Assembly: GCA_900314635.1 (NCBI GenBank)
Contig: OMVY01000014.1
Coordinates: forward strand, 1-49,333
DNA length: 49,333 nucleotides
Source: an uncultured Methanobrevibacter sp.
GTDB lineage: Archaea > Methanobacteriota > Methanobacteria > Methanobacteriales > Methanobacteriaceae
Direction: 5' to 3'
The position numbers were made by a program, and so were the translations under genes. Shown here in pieces: positions 9,276-18,854 of this stretch (within the stretch, counting starts at the first letter, position 1; each line of letters starts with the position of its first letter). Under the pieces are notes generated by a model. It was not told the origin of the DNA. It made no database searches and was given only the letters and a program-made list of their open reading frames with translations.

Positions 9276-9965
9276 TTATTCTTCCTTAGATTGATCCAGG
9301 ACATAAGTATCCTTAATCATATCAGGTCTTAAATCATTTTCATCAGGCTGTCTGTTGAATAAACGATCAATGAAGCTCATGTTTTTATATCTTTCTACAA
9401 GAAGCCTGTATGCAGTGATGATATTATTCTTCTCCATGGTCTCCTTGAGATTTTCAGACAGCTGCTTGTTGATAGCTGAAAGTTCGATATCCTTGGCATT
9501 GACTATCTCATCATGCCTTTTTCTTTCCTTGAGGATATCATCCTGAGCTTTGGCCTTTGCAGCATCAGTTTTTTCACGCTCGATTCTAATCTCTTCATTG
9601 GCTTGCTTTAAGAGTTTGTCCTTCTCATCGATGGTATCATAACATTTTTGAAGAGAAGCCTTGTTTTCCTCAATCAAATCAATGATCTCCTGATTCTTTT
9701 GAGCGATTTTCTGATTATGCTCTTCTGTGATGTCATTTATATTAGAATTAGCTTCACTACGTTTTTCCTTAAGCTCATTGATAGCATTGTTCTGATTATC
9801 AATTTCAGCTTTAAGATCTTCTATTTCATCCTGGAGAGATTCATATTCGCTTAATCTAAGAATCATAACTTTCTCTCCACCTTCAAACTCATCCTTTTTA
9901 GACAAGTCTATACGGTAAGTGAAACTATTCCCTCTTTTATATTGTTTTACCTCTTTTTCCAACAT
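9276..9965 (-). CDS. Coiled-coil protein with a possible AbrB-like N-terminus
   Basis: A 229-residue, highly charged protein. Residues about 9-38 (KRGNSFTYRIDLSKKDEFEG and on to KVMIL) follow the pattern of SpoVT/AbrB swapped-hairpin DNA-binding domains (RGNS...I.....L..GD.V), although the sequence is diverged. From about residue 40 to 185 it is an uninterrupted coiled coil rich in Glu, Lys, Asn and Ile. The C-terminus (YKNMSFIDRLFNRQPDENDL) is short and globular or amphipathic. No signal peptide or membrane helix. The gene stands alone between two motif-rich gene-free stretches of 0.9-1.1 kb. The AbrB match is inference; function unknown. Confidence 0.6.
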   Translation of the reverse strand: MLEKEVKQYKRGNSFTYRIDLSKKDEFEGGEKVMILRLSEYESLQDEIEDLKAEIDNQNNAINELKEKRSEANSNINDITEEHNQKIAQKNQEIIDLIEENKASLQKCYDTIDEKDKLLKQANEEIRIEREKTDAAKAKAQDDILKERKRHDEIVNAKDIELSAINKQLSENLKETMEKNNIITAYRLLVERYKNMSFIDRLFNRQPDENDLRPDMIKDTYVLDQSKEE

Positions 9966-9984
9966 ATGAATCCCATTGAGAAAT

Positions 9985-10425
9985 AATTCTTATATAATAT
10001 TATATATGATAACTCATTTTATATAAACTTATTTTAATGATAACTCAAATGATATCAAAAATATGGAAAAATAAAGATGAAATAATTGGATAATAAAAAA
10101 AATATCCTCTTAAAAAATGCTTGAGTTTTTATGAGTTACAAACTTAGATTTGGTGAAATTTTTGAGTTAACATTCAATAATTTAACAATGAAAAATAAAT
10201 AAAAGTTTACAGTACCGTTTCAAGTGTAAAACTATGAGTTACAAATTAAAATTTAGATCCTGAAAAGAAGATGCCTTGATAATAACATTTGAGAAATTAT
10301 AAAAAGTGATGCGGCCCATATAGATGATAGCGGTAATAAATTAAAAAATAAATTGAAAAAAATATGCTGTAATATATACATTAATGTATAAAAATACATC
10401 ATGTAATATCATTGAGTTACTTTGT
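9985..10425 (-). promoter_or_regulatory. Promoter and repeated TGAGTTA boxes upstream of the AbrB/coiled-coil gene
   Basis: A TATA-like ATATAATATTATATAAG lies near 9985-10003 on the minus strand. TGAGTTA or its complement occurs near 10009, 10041, 10132, 10163, 10234 and 10413. AAGTGTAAA near 10222 is the complement of the TTTACACTT motif found downstream of the same gene. Spacing is irregular. These look like binding sites, possibly for the gene's own product. Confidence 0.4.
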
Positions 10426-10429
10426 AATG

Positions 10430-10919
10430 TAAAATAGTCACAAAACATCTACAAATAGTTATCATAAAATAAGGATAATAAAAACATATTAAATAAAAAT
10501 AAGAAAAAATAGAGATTTATAGAAAAAATAAACAAAAAAACTCAAAAATTAGAAAAAATAAATGAAAATAAGAAGTTTAAAAAAATTGAAAAAAATTAAT
10601 AAAAAAATCTGCAAAAAAACTTCACAAGGAAAAAATTCTTTTTGAAAAATAGAAAGATCTAAAAAAATTAAAAAAATAAAAAATTTATTGTAGAAAAAAT
10701 GACAATTTTTTTATATCTTATATAAAATTTTAAAATCAAGGAGAAAAAAATTAATATATTGGATATCCTAAAAATTATGAAAAATTTAGAAAAAAATTAA
10801 TATATTGGATATCTCAATATTTAGAAAAAATTAGATAAAAAATTAAATAAATATTTTGTTATTAAATAAAAAAATTTAATGAATAATTAAAAAAAATCAA
10901 AAAAAGAGATTAAAAAAAT
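10430..10919. other. Gene-free A/T-rich stretch with a direct repeat
   Basis: No gene is seen. AATTAATATATTGGATATC occurs twice, near 10749-10767 and 10796-10814, about 48 bases apart. The rest is runs of A with scattered T, downstream of the cfbB stop on the minus strand. Confidence 0.5.
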
Positions 10920-12386
10920 TTAATCCAATTCTGAAATATTGCGGGTAAAGTTGTATGCAAAATTAGGATGGGAACAAGCATGTATATGAATATAATTAGC
11001 CAACGTATTAGCTACAGCAATACCATCCAATCCATTGCCCTGACCTCTGCCTCTTAGCACATCAAAGGCATAAACTGAATCTTTATCTATATCCAGCTTT
11101 GTATAATGGAACTCATGAGCTCTGAATATATCTCCTTCATTTGAAATCAGATTATCTCTGCTGGCTCTTGCAACCACATAATTCAAGCCCTGGACCTTTG
11201 GAGTCATATGGGATGGATATGGAATCGCATCTACCATATTATGGCCGTCAATGGATTTTGAAAGATAAATCAAACCTCCGCATTCTGCATAAATAGGTCT
11301 GTCCTCATTATGGAATGTTCTTAGAGATTCTATCATTGACTTATTTTCGGATAAATCTTTAGCAAATACTTCAGGATAACCTCCGCCTATATACAATGCA
11401 TCCACATCAGGAATCTCGTTGTCCTTATATGGAGAGAATGGGATGATTTTGGCACCATTATCTTCAAGAGCCTCCAAAGTCTCCTTGTAATAAAAAGTAA
11501 AGATCTCATCCAATGCAACACCAATTTTTAAAGGCATCTTATTGCCAGTCTTCCATAAGTCATCTTTAGATGAATCATCAGTAACCTTCAAATTTATTGC
11601 ATCATTGGTATGCTTGTTGAAATCATCATCATGGGGATTGATAAATGAATTGACATTACCTCCTGTATTTTCCTTAGCAATCTTATAGTGCTCCTCCATG
11701 TTTGTAGGCAAACTAGCTATATCCAAAAGAGCATCCAAATCTATATATTCCTCGGCAATTTTACCCCAGTGTTCTATGTTTTGCTGGATCCTATCACGTT
11801 CCAAAGCCGGTACCAGTCCGAGATGCCTTTGCTCTACTGCAATCTCATCGTTTCTAGGAATTCCTCCTATGACTGGAACGCCTGCAAGTTTTTCAACGGA
11901 TTCCTTGGCTTTTCTAAAATGCCTGTCACCTTTGACTTTGTTTAAAATGACACCTTCAATACGGACATCCTCATCAAGAGCCTTGAATCCTAGAACCACT
12001 GCTGCAGCACTTTTAACCAAACTGCGTGCATCCATGATCAAGACTACCGGCGCATCCAGAGCCTTGGCGATTGAAGCTGTATTGCCTATATCGCTGATAG
12101 GACTGATTCCTTCATAAAGACCTCTTACACCTTCTATGATGCCTATCTTGGATTTAGATATCTTCATGCCTCTTTTATAGCATCCTATTACCTGCTTTTC
12201 ATTCATGAAAAAGGAATCCAGATTCCTAGAATCGTTTCCTGTAGCCATGGTATGATAGGAAGGGTCTATAAAGTCCGGACCTACTTTGAAAGCTTGGACG
12301 TTTTTATCTGAAAGCGCCTTCATGATTCCTGTGGAAATAGTTGTCTTTCCTACTGCGCTTCCAGTTCCAGCGAGAACAATATTCAT
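10920..12386 (-). CDS. cfbB: Cobyrinate / Ni-sirohydrochlorin a,c-diamide synthase (CbiA/CfbB family)
   Basis: An ATP- and glutamine-dependent amidase that converts the a and c acetate groups of a sirohydrochlorin-derived ring to amides, for coenzyme F430 (CfbB) and/or cobalamin (CbiA). The N-terminal dethiobiotin-synthetase-like domain has the P-loop [10 protein letters not shown] (residues 7-16) and [12 protein letters not shown]. The C-terminal class I glutaminase-like domain has [11 protein letters not shown] and [10 protein letters not shown] with Cys369. Between them is an unusual Asn/Asp/Lys-rich linker, about residues 238-283. No Shine-Dalgarno site precedes the ATG, and the TATA box lies only 26-27 bases upstream, so the mRNA is probably leaderless. 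Sequence alone does not separate CfbB from CbiA; many methanogens use one enzyme in both pathways. Confidence 0.88.
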   Translation of the reverse strand: MNIVLAGTGSAVGKTTISTGIMKALSDKNVQAFKVGPDFIDPSYHTMATGNDSRNLDSFFMNEKQVIGCYKRGMKISKSKIGIIEGVRGLYEGISPISDIGNTASIAKALDAPVVLIMDARSLVKSAAAVVLGFKALDEDVRIEGVILNKVKGDRHFRKAKESVEKLAGVPVIGGIPRNDEIAVEQRHLGLVPALERDRIQQNIEHWGKIAEEYIDLDALLDIASLPTNMEEHYKIAKENTGGNVNSFINPHDDDFNKHTNDAINLKVTDDSSKDDLWKTGNKMPLKIGVALDEIFTFYYKETLEALEDNGAKIIPFSPYKDNEIPDVDALYIGGGYPEVFAKDLSENKSMIESLRTFHNEDRPIYAECGGLIYLSKSIDGHNMVDAIPYPSHMTPKVQGLNYVVARASRDNLISNEGDIFRAHEFHYTKLDIDKDSVYAFDVLRGRGQGNGLDGIAVANTLANYIHIHACSHPNFAYNFTRNISELD

Positions 12387-12408
12387 AATTTATAATTATA
12401 TGGTATTT

Positions 12409-12416
12409 TATATAAA
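12409..12416 (-). promoter_or_regulatory. TATA box giving a leaderless cfbB transcript
   Basis: TTTATATA on the minus strand is centred 26-27 bases before the A of the cfbB ATG at 12386. This is the standard archaeal TATA-to-start distance, placing transcription initiation at or next to the start codon. There is no ribosome-binding sequence in between. Confidence 0.6.
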
Positions 12417-12594
12417 TCTACCTAAATAAATCCTAAAAAATATAATATTCATAAAAAAACTAAATATACAATAGAAAAAATAGAATTTTCTAAATAAAAA
12501 ATCTAAAAATATACAATAGAATAGATGAGAATACTTATATCAAATCCAAAATATCGAATATTAATAAAATACTTTTCAAATGGGGATAAAAAAA

Positions 12595-12610
12595 TTATAT
12601 AATATATAAA
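12595..12610 (+). promoter_or_regulatory. TATA box of the radical SAM/HhH gene
   Basis: TTATATAATATATAAA lies 44-59 bases upstream of the ATG at 12654, with AGGAGG six bases before that ATG. Confidence 0.5.
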
Positions 12611-12653
12611 ATACATAATAAAACCAATTGAAAAAAAGAATAGGAGGATTGAC

Positions 12654-13769
12654 ATGAGCACAATGGAAAAGATGCAGGTTTTAAGTGATATGGCACAATA
12701 TGACTTATGCGACAAGGTCAGCGATTTCAAGAAGTCTCAAGTAAATCTTCCTGGAATCTACCATGCATGCGGAGCAAACGGCTGCCAGGTTCCAATATTC
12801 AAGACACTGATGTCAAATAAATGCAAAAACGACTGCAAATATTGCATAAACCAAAGCAAAAATAACTTTACAAGAATGGAGCTTTCTCCTGAAGAATTGG
12901 CTAAAGTATTCCTGCACTACTACAACAATGGATATGTTGACGGACTTTTTCTAAGTTCTGGAATATCCAATAACATCGACGATACAATGGAAAAGACCAT
13001 TGAGACAACAAGACTGCTTAGAAAGGAATACGGATATCAGGATTATATACACCTTAAAATCATCCCTGGAGCAAGCAAGGACTCAATTAAAAGAGCCATG
13101 AGTCTTGCCGACAGGGTAAGCATAAACATAGAAGCGGCAACCAAATCCGGCCTTGATGAAATCAGCTCTACAAAAGATTACAACAAGGACATACTGAAGA
13201 GAATAGATTGGATAAACGAAATCAAAAGAAAGAATCCCTCCTACATAAAATCAGGTCATACCACTCAATTGATAATTGGAGCAAATGATGAAACAGATTT
13301 TGAAGTATTGAAGAGAGTGGATGAGTTATATAAAAAAGTTAATCTACAGACAAGCTATTTCAGTCCATTCACACCTATTGAAGGAACAGATCTGGAAGGC
13401 CATGAAGCCTGCAGCAACAGGAGAACAGCACAATTATACCATGCAAATGCTCTTGTAAATGACTATCATTTCAAAATGGATGAGATGGTCTTTGATGAGA
13501 ATGACCTTTTGTATCTGAATGAAGACCCAAAGATACTTGCAGCAAAGGAAATGGATATCTTCCCTGTAGAAATCAATTCTGCACCGTATACAGAACTTAT
13601 AAGAGTTCCTGGAATAGGTCCGAAATCTGCAAGAAGAATCATGAACATACGAAAGAAAATGCCGTTTAAAAAGCTTTCAGAGCTTCAAAAGCTGGGTGTT
13701 GTAATTAAAAGAGCAGAACCTTATATAAAATTAGACGGAAACTATCAAACCGCTTTGGATTTATATTAA
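12654..13769 (+). CDS. Radical SAM protein with helix-hairpin-helix domain, putative DNA modification/repair
   Basis: A 371-residue radical SAM enzyme. Cys57, Cys61 and Cys64 (CKNDCKYC) form the C-x3-C-x2-C cluster site. A preceding Cys-rich segment, HACGANGCQVPIFKTLMSNKC, is characteristic of this subfamily. The C-terminus (about 317-355), VPGIGPKSARRIMNIRKKM, is a helix-hairpin-helix DNA-binding motif. The layout fits the family TIGR03916, putative DNA modification/repair radical SAM proteins, which in many bacteria adjoin a uracil-DNA-glycosylase-like gene. No such partner adjoins it here. AGGAGG six bases before the ATG fixes the start. It is divergent from cfbB and followed by leuA. The substrate is unproven. 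Confidence 0.85.
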   Translation: MSTMEKMQVLSDMAQYDLCDKVSDFKKSQVNLPGIYHACGANGCQVPIFKTLMSNKCKNDCKYCINQSKNNFTRMELSPEELAKVFLHYYNNGYVDGLFLSSGISNNIDDTMEKTIETTRLLRKEYGYQDYIHLKIIPGASKDSIKRAMSLADRVSINIEAATKSGLDEISSTKDYNKDILKRIDWINEIKRKNPSYIKSGHTTQLIIGANDETDFEVLKRVDELYKKVNLQTSYFSPFTPIEGTDLEGHEACSNRRTAQLYHANALVNDYHFKMDEMVFDENDLLYLNEDPKILAAKEMDIFPVEINSAPYTELIRVPGIGPKSARRIMNIRKKMPFKKLSELQKLGVVIKRAEPYIKLDGNYQTALDLY

Positions 13770-13908
13770 ATATCTTGTATATTTTTCAATATATAAAATA
13801 AAATTAGTTAAAAATTTCAATATAAAAAAAGAAGATAACTATAAAAATTTATTTAAAATAAAAATATAAAAAATAATAACAAATCTCATAGAAATAAGAG
13901 GGCTTAAT

Positions 13909-15471
13909 ATGGAAAAAGTATTTGAAACAATAAATATCGAAGATTTAAAGAGCAACATGAACATGCCGAAAACAGTAAAGATCTTTGATACCACATTGAG
14001 AGATGGAGAACAAGCCCCTGGAATATCCTTGACCGTAGATGACAAAATCAATATAGCAAAAAGGCTGGACACTCTTGGAGTGGATACAATAGAAATAGGT
14101 TTCCCAGTATCTTCCGAAGGAGAAAAGGAAGCAGCAAGAAGAGCTGCTGATCTCGGATTCAATGCAACATTATGCGGTCTTGCCAGAACTAAAGAAAAGG
14201 ATATCAATGCAGTTATAAACTGCAATCTGCCTTATGTTCACACATTCATAGCAACCTCCCCTCTGCACAGGCAGTATAAATTAAAAAAATCTCGGGAGGA
14301 GGTCATAAGCACTGCAGTAGGAGCAGTTGAATATGCAAAAGACCATGGACTAAAGGTGGAATTTTCAGCAGAAGATGCAACCAGAACAGAATTGGATTTT
14401 CTACTGGAACTATACAAGGAAGTGGAAAACGCAGGAGCGGATGTAATCAATGTTCCAGATACTGTTGGAATTCTGGTGCCTCCTACAACAGAAAAACTTA
14501 TTCAGGAAATAAAATCAAATATCAATGTCCCTGTAAGCCTTCATTTCCATAATGATTTCGGCCTTGCTGTGGCAAATTCCATCGTAGGCATAGAGCAGGG
14601 GGCAAGCCAGGTCCACTGCACTATAAACGGAATAGGTGAAAGAGGAGGAAACGCATCCCTTGAAGAGCTTGCGGTTTCTCTTAAAGTTGCATACAACATG
14701 GACTTATCCATAGACACCACACAGCTCTATGACATATGCAACTTTGTCGGATATCTCACTGGAATAAAAATACCTCCAAACAAGCCGGTTATTGGAGAAA
14801 ATGCCTTTGCCCATGAAGCGGGAATACATGTAGACGGCATATTGAAAAACGCCATGACTTATGAACCTATAAGTCCTGAAGTTGTAGGGCATAAGAGAAG
14901 AATCGCACTTGGAAAGCATACAGGACATGCAGCTATAAAATCCAAGCTGGACAAGCTTGATATAGAACTTACAGAAAAGCAGCTTTGCGATGTTTACAAT
15001 CAAGTCAAGGCTCTTGGAGACAAAGGGAAAAAAGTATCCGATATAGAACTGCAGTCCATTGCAATTTCAGAATTAAGCACTGGAGAAAAGGAATACATCA
15101 AGCTTCTCGGTCTCAATGTGATTACAGGAGAAAGCGTTTCAGCAACAGCTACAGTAAAACTTGAGATTGAAGGAGAGGAGTATGAAACCGCTGAAATCGG
15201 AGTAGGTCCTGTAGATGCCGCAGTGAATGCGATAAAGGAACTGGTCAATGAGATTGTTGAGATAAAATTAGAAGAATACCGTCTTGAAGCGGTTACCGGT
15301 GGAACAGATGCATTGGCAGAAACATTTGTTATGATATCCGATGATGACGGAAACCAAGCAACAGGTAGATACACCAATGACGACGTAATCATTTCAAGTG
15401 TTGTTGCAGTATTGAATTCAATAAACAAGATTCTTGCAATTAGAGAACTTGAATCAAAACATGAAAATTAA
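13909..15471 (+). CDS. leuA: 2-isopropylmalate synthase
   Basis: A TIM-barrel acyltransferase condensing acetyl-CoA with 2-oxoisovalerate, the first committed step of leucine synthesis. Signatures are IFDTTLRDGEQAPGISLT (residues about 25-42), VHTFIATSPLHRQYKLK, HFHNDFGLAVANS with the metal-binding histidines, and the C-terminal allosteric LeuA-dimer domain (about 390-520) ending in the usual TGGTDALAETFV region. At 520 aa it matches archaeal LeuA. The related citramalate synthase CimA and homocitrate synthase AksA were considered; the HTFIATSP motif and the AEFSAEDATRT-like region are closer to LeuA, while AksA lacks the regulatory domain. GAGGG precedes the ATG. Leucine feedback inhibition is expected for the family. 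Confidence 0.85.
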   Translation: MEKVFETINIEDLKSNMNMPKTVKIFDTTLRDGEQAPGISLTVDDKINIAKRLDTLGVDTIEIGFPVSSEGEKEAARRAADLGFNATLCGLARTKEKDINAVINCNLPYVHTFIATSPLHRQYKLKKSREEVISTAVGAVEYAKDHGLKVEFSAEDATRTELDFLLELYKEVENAGADVINVPDTVGILVPPTTEKLIQEIKSNINVPVSLHFHNDFGLAVANSIVGIEQGASQVHCTINGIGERGGNASLEELAVSLKVAYNMDLSIDTTQLYDICNFVGYLTGIKIPPNKPVIGENAFAHEAGIHVDGILKNAMTYEPISPEVVGHKRRIALGKHTGHAAIKSKLDKLDIELTEKQLCDVYNQVKALGDKGKKVSDIELQSIAISELSTGEKEYIKLLGLNVITGESVSATATVKLEIEGEEYETAEIGVGPVDAAVNAIKELVNEIVEIKLEEYRLEAVTGGTDALAETFVMISDDDGNQATGRYTNDDVIISSVVAVLNSINKILAIRELESKHEN

Positions 15472-15519
15472 TTTGATATTTTATTGTAAAGTTTAGATAA
15501 GAAAAATTTCTTCTAAGAT

Positions 15520-15665
15520 TTACAATAAAAAATTTCTATTTTTCCAAATCCTAGAAAAAATTCTAAAAAAAATTTCTATTTTTGCAGTACTAGAAAATAT
15601 TTACAAAAATTTCTATATTTTCAATTTCCGGATAAAATTTTAATTTCTATTTTTTTCATTTTCTA
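15520..15665 (+). terminator. Serial T-rich terminator tracts after leuA
   Basis: AATTTCTATTTTT or a close variant occurs four times between leuA and the convergent DUF63 gene (near 15529, 15568, 15608 and 15642). Multiple spaced T tracts of this kind fit archaeal stepwise intrinsic termination of the plus-strand transcript. No strong hairpin accompanies them. Confidence 0.45.
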
Positions 15666-15727
15666 TCAAAAAAAATACAAAAATATATTTTAATCATATT
15701 TTTATTTTATTCATAAAAATCAGTGAA

Positions 15728-16519
15728 TTATGTAGCTATTGCAAGGGTTAGAAAGTTTCTCATTCCAGGTGCCAAACCTAATACAAATACCGCTAATTTT
15801 AATAAACCTTTAGCTGTTTCGTCTTCAATATATTGATCGATTATGTAAATTACTGCAACTATTACAATAATTTTTAAAATATACATGCTAAGAGCTGTAT
15901 CAGTTAGTGAATATATTGCATTTGATAAAATATGCTGTTCTGAATAATTGAAAAAATCTACAGCTATGAAAGTTGAAGAAGCATCAAACATATGGGCGGA
16001 AATTATGGCAAGATTGATCTTGTCCTTGAATAAATCCCATGCAAATCCTACCGCAATAAAAATGCATGTGAAAATCAGCCATGCAATGAAAACATAAATC
16101 ATTGCTTGAATATTCAAGTGTGGAATCAATATCAAATTGGGAATTGCCAAAATCGCTCCAATTAAAAACAATGAATATCTGTAATCAATGTTTTTTCTAT
16201 TGTATAGATATATGCAGAAGAGCAGAGACGCAATAGTTGTCAAACCTACAAGGATGTAAAGGCCAGGAGTTATCAAAAAGACAGTTTTTGGGTAGATGCC
16301 GTTGTCCACCAATGCACGTGTGGAAGAACCCCATATGATAAATGGTATCAATGAGAAAATAATGGATTCAGGATCTATTTCAATCTTCTTAAACATCCTT
16401 ATTATTGCAATGATAAATAAAACAAGTATTAGAGAGTAGACAACTGTGTTGAAAATAGTATATCCTGAGAAAAATGTGCTTTGAATTATTTCAGGTAAAA
16501 AAGTATCAACTGTCGGCAT
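15728..16519 (-). CDS. DUF63 family membrane protein
   Basis: A 263-residue protein with about seven or eight transmembrane helices, matching DUF63, a family nearly confined to Euryarchaeota. Recognisable segments are SLIPFIIWGSSTRALVDNGIYPKTVFLITPGLYILVG and AHMFDASSTFIAVDFF, with the conserved polar residues R, D, H and D buried in helices. The C-terminal LAVFVLGLAPGMRNFLTLA is also typical. GTGAT lies a few bases before the ATG. It follows the PHP gene by 53 bp on the same strand, so the two are probably co-transcribed. The family has no known activity, though polar residues within helices suggest an intramembrane enzyme or transporter. Confidence 0.85.
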   Translation of the reverse strand: MPTVDTFLPEIIQSTFFSGYTIFNTVVYSLILVLFIIAIIRMFKKIEIDPESIIFSLIPFIIWGSSTRALVDNGIYPKTVFLITPGLYILVGLTTIASLLFCIYLYNRKNIDYRYSLFLIGAILAIPNLILIPHLNIQAMIYVFIAWLIFTCIFIAVGFAWDLFKDKINLAIISAHMFDASSTFIAVDFFNYSEQHILSNAIYSLTDTALSMYILKIIVIVAVIYIIDQYIEDETAKGLLKLAVFVLGLAPGMRNFLTLAIAT

Positions 16520-16572
16520 TTTATCACACGTTATGATTAAAAATGGATAAAAGAAAAATTTTAAAAAAAATT

Positions 16573-17238
16573 CTACTCGTTACGTTTTGGATATTTGTGC
16601 AAGACTTTCTTATACAAGACTTCGCGAGCTATGAGCCAATTGGATGTTCTATGGCCGAATGCCTTGCAGCGGCCGTGCTTGATGGCTTTCAAGATTCCAT
16701 CTACGGAATCGTCCCCTCTTGTGTTGACTTCTGTATAACAGTCTCCAATAGAATCTAGAAAGTGTGAATCGCTTGCGCCTATGGTAGGCAGATTGCGCTG
16801 TTCGGCGAGATTTTTAGCCTGCTTGTTTGAATATCCGAAAATATATCTGGCATTTTTAATCTCGACGCCATCAACCCCCAGGTTCTTATCAACTTTGCAA
16901 AACAGGCCGTGCCTGTAATATGAAAATGGATGGGGAACGATTGCAAGACCTCCAGCATCATGTATCCTGTCAATTGTTTCAACTGCTGACAAGCCTTTAG
17001 GAATAATCTCATCGCATCCAAGACCTAGTATATGGCCTTTTGCTGATGAAATTTCTATGGAAGGAACAACAATCATGTTTCCTCCATATGAACGGGCAAC
17101 TCTGGAACCTTCAATAACATTGTGGTCGCTAATGGCTATTGCTCCAAAACCCTTCTTCTCAGCTTGAATGAGAATGTCTAGTGGATCACTTCGAGCATCT
17201 CCTGAATAAACACTATGTATATGTGGATCAAATTTCAT
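16573..17238 (-). CDS. PHP-domain metal-dependent phosphoesterase
   Basis: A PHP domain protein of 221 residues. Metal-binding motifs run in order: DPHIHSVYSGDA, AIAISDHNVIEG, PSIEISSAKGHILGLG, IVPHPFSYYRHG and IGASDSHFLDSIGDCYTEV. These are the four classical PHP motifs, so the active site appears complete. Family members hydrolyse phosphomonoesters or nucleotides. Translation is set at the ATG at 17238, which has GAGGAAC just upstream; the longer frame from 17262 would place that ribosome site inside the coding sequence. It precedes the DUF63 gene by 53 bp. The substrate is unknown. Confidence 0.85.
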   Translation of the reverse strand: MKFDPHIHSVYSGDARSDPLDILIQAEKKGFGAIAISDHNVIEGSRVARSYGGNMIVVPSIEISSAKGHILGLGCDEIIPKGLSAVETIDRIHDAGGLAIVPHPFSYYRHGLFCKVDKNLGVDGVEIKNARYIFGYSNKQAKNLAEQRNLPTIGASDSHFLDSIGDCYTEVNTRGDDSVDGILKAIKHGRCKAFGHRTSNWLIAREVLYKKVLHKYPKRNE

Positions 17239-17262
17239 TATAGTTCCTCTAGTTATAAGCAT

Positions 17263-17816
17263 CGTTTTTTATAAATTTTTGATAGCCTAAATTATTATAA
17301 ACAAATATAATTTAGATTTAATATTTAATAAACTTTTTTTATTATTTTTAAAAAAAATAATTTAAAAAACTCCAATAGGGAATAAAAAAATAATTAAAAA
17401 AAACCTAATATGTGATAAAAAAAATAATTTGAAAGAATATCTTAATATAGGAAAAAAAATAATTTGAAAGAATATCTTAATAATGAAAAAAAATAATTTG
17501 AAAGAATACCCTATTCGATAAAAAAAAATACTAAAAAAATTAAAAGATAAAATATATTAAAAAAATTCTACAATTGCAAAAATTTTGTCAAATAACAGAA
17601 AATAGAGGGATTTAGAATAAAAAAATATTTTCAAAATAAGCTAGATAAAGGCTTAATTTGGAAAAATAAGCCCTCATATTTTATATTAGATAAAAATTTT
17701 TTTAACTTAGAAAAAATTAAAGAAATAGATGATGAATTAAAAAAATTAATTTCAAATTTTATCACCATCATAAAAAAATTTCATAAACAATAGAAAAAAA
17801 GAAGTATCTAGAAAAA
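17263..17816. other. Gene-free A/T-rich stretch with tandem repeats
   Basis: About 550 bp without a gene. The unit AAATAATTTGAAAGAATA occurs three times (near 17422, 17457 and 17491, about 35 bases apart), each within a longer similar block. The rest is A/T runs. Confidence 0.55.
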
Positions 17817-18854
17817 TTATCTTCTTAAATACTCCATGGATTTGACAAGACCAACAGTTCCTGTCATCATAACATCTCCAGCAGGAGTAGCATAATAATA
17901 ATCCATATTTGTATCTTCAATAATTCCTCTTCTAGGACCTGCAACAATTACTTTTTCTATTTTGGAAATCGGATTGAGAGCAAAAGCTCCATGTCCTCCT
18001 TCACAGTAGACATCTTCATGCTTGATAGTGCCGTCTGCAAGCAGATTGACCAATTCCTCGAATCTTTCAGGAGTCAGGCTTGATGTGTGATGCTCGAAAA
18101 CCCCTTGAATCAAGCCATCTTCAATAGATGCAACAGTTGTGTGTCCATTTCCTATATCCATGACAATAAAACTCTTTAAATCAGCCACATAATCATCATA
18201 GCACATGCCCACTATGGATGCGAATTTTGTATCCATGACAACCGGCTTGATATCTGTTTGATTTTCCAGTGATTTGATAACAGATTGCATGCGGGTAAAG
18301 TATTCAGGAACCTCATTATATTCCATTGCAAATACTTCCGGGACCTTTGGGCTGTCTAGCTTTTCTCTTATTTTTTCAAATCTGAAGTCCCTGTCTCCCA
18401 TGTCCTCGCTGTATCCATGATCTTGAACGGCTACTGCAATCTCATCCACTTCCAAATCAAGTTCGAATTGTGAGAATATGTCAATGATTTGATTCACATC
18501 AACATCCTTAAGTGGAATTAAATCATAATCCTTGAATTCATCTGAATAGTCAGAAATTTCAAAACCATATGATTTCACCTGGTTTAAATCATCACGTATT
18601 GTCTTTGCAGCCAATTCATTAAAAACTATTTTATATCCTTTTTCAAGATGTTTCTGGCAGCTTTGCTTTATATGGCCCCCTCCCATGATAACTCCATCAA
18701 AATATATGTCGTTATCGCACTTTTCTATCAATTTAGATATTTTCAAGTGAGGAGATGGTATGACCATCTTTAGAGAGTTTTCTATCTCCTTTTCTGTATC
18801 ATACAGCAGTATGTCTTCAGTGCCTGTTCCAACATCGATTGCTAAAATTTTCAT
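17817..18854 (-). CDS. DUF1786 family protein (ASKHA-like fold)
   Basis: A 345-residue cytosolic protein matching DUF1786, an archaeal family often misnamed as pyruvate formate-lyase activating protein. The N-terminus MKILAIDVGTGTEDILLYD and the later FIVMDIGNGHTTVASIEDG resemble the two phosphate-binding loops of actin/hexokinase/Hsp70-type ATPases. VIMGGGHIKQS and IVAGPRRGIIED are further conserved segments. The start has only a weak GAAGAA upstream. The gene is isolated between A/T-rich stretches of about 0.4-0.6 kb. The enzymatic role is unknown and there is no pyruvate formate-lyase nearby. Confidence 0.75.
   Translation of the reverse strand: MKILAIDVGTGTEDILLYDTEKEIENSLKMVIPSPHLKISKLIEKCDNDIYFDGVIMGGGHIKQSCQKHLEKGYKIVFNELAAKTIRDDLNQVKSYGFEISDYSDEFKDYDLIPLKDVDVNQIIDIFSQFELDLEVDEIAVAVQDHGYSEDMGDRDFRFEKIREKLDSPKVPEVFAMEYNEVPEYFTRMQSVIKSLENQTDIKPVVMDTKFASIVGMCYDDYVADLKSFIVMDIGNGHTTVASIEDGLIQGVFEHHTSSLTPERFEELVNLLADGTIKHEDVYCEGGHGAFALNPISKIEKVIVAGPRRGIIEDTNMDYYYATPAGDVMMTGTVGLVKSMEYLRR

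Noticed and set aside
11688-12117. Plus-strand frames of 85 and 139 residues
   Set aside because: They are antisense to cfbB and have no ribosome site or recognisable domain.
13909-15471. Citramalate or homocitrate synthase instead of LeuA
   Set aside because: VHTFIATSP and EFSAEDATRTE are closer to LeuA, and AksA lacks the regulatory domain; not fully excluded without phylogeny.
17422-17510. Three-copy tandem repeat as a functional site
   Set aside because: A/T-rich slippage-type repeats are common in these gaps and no gene promoter or hairpin is associated.
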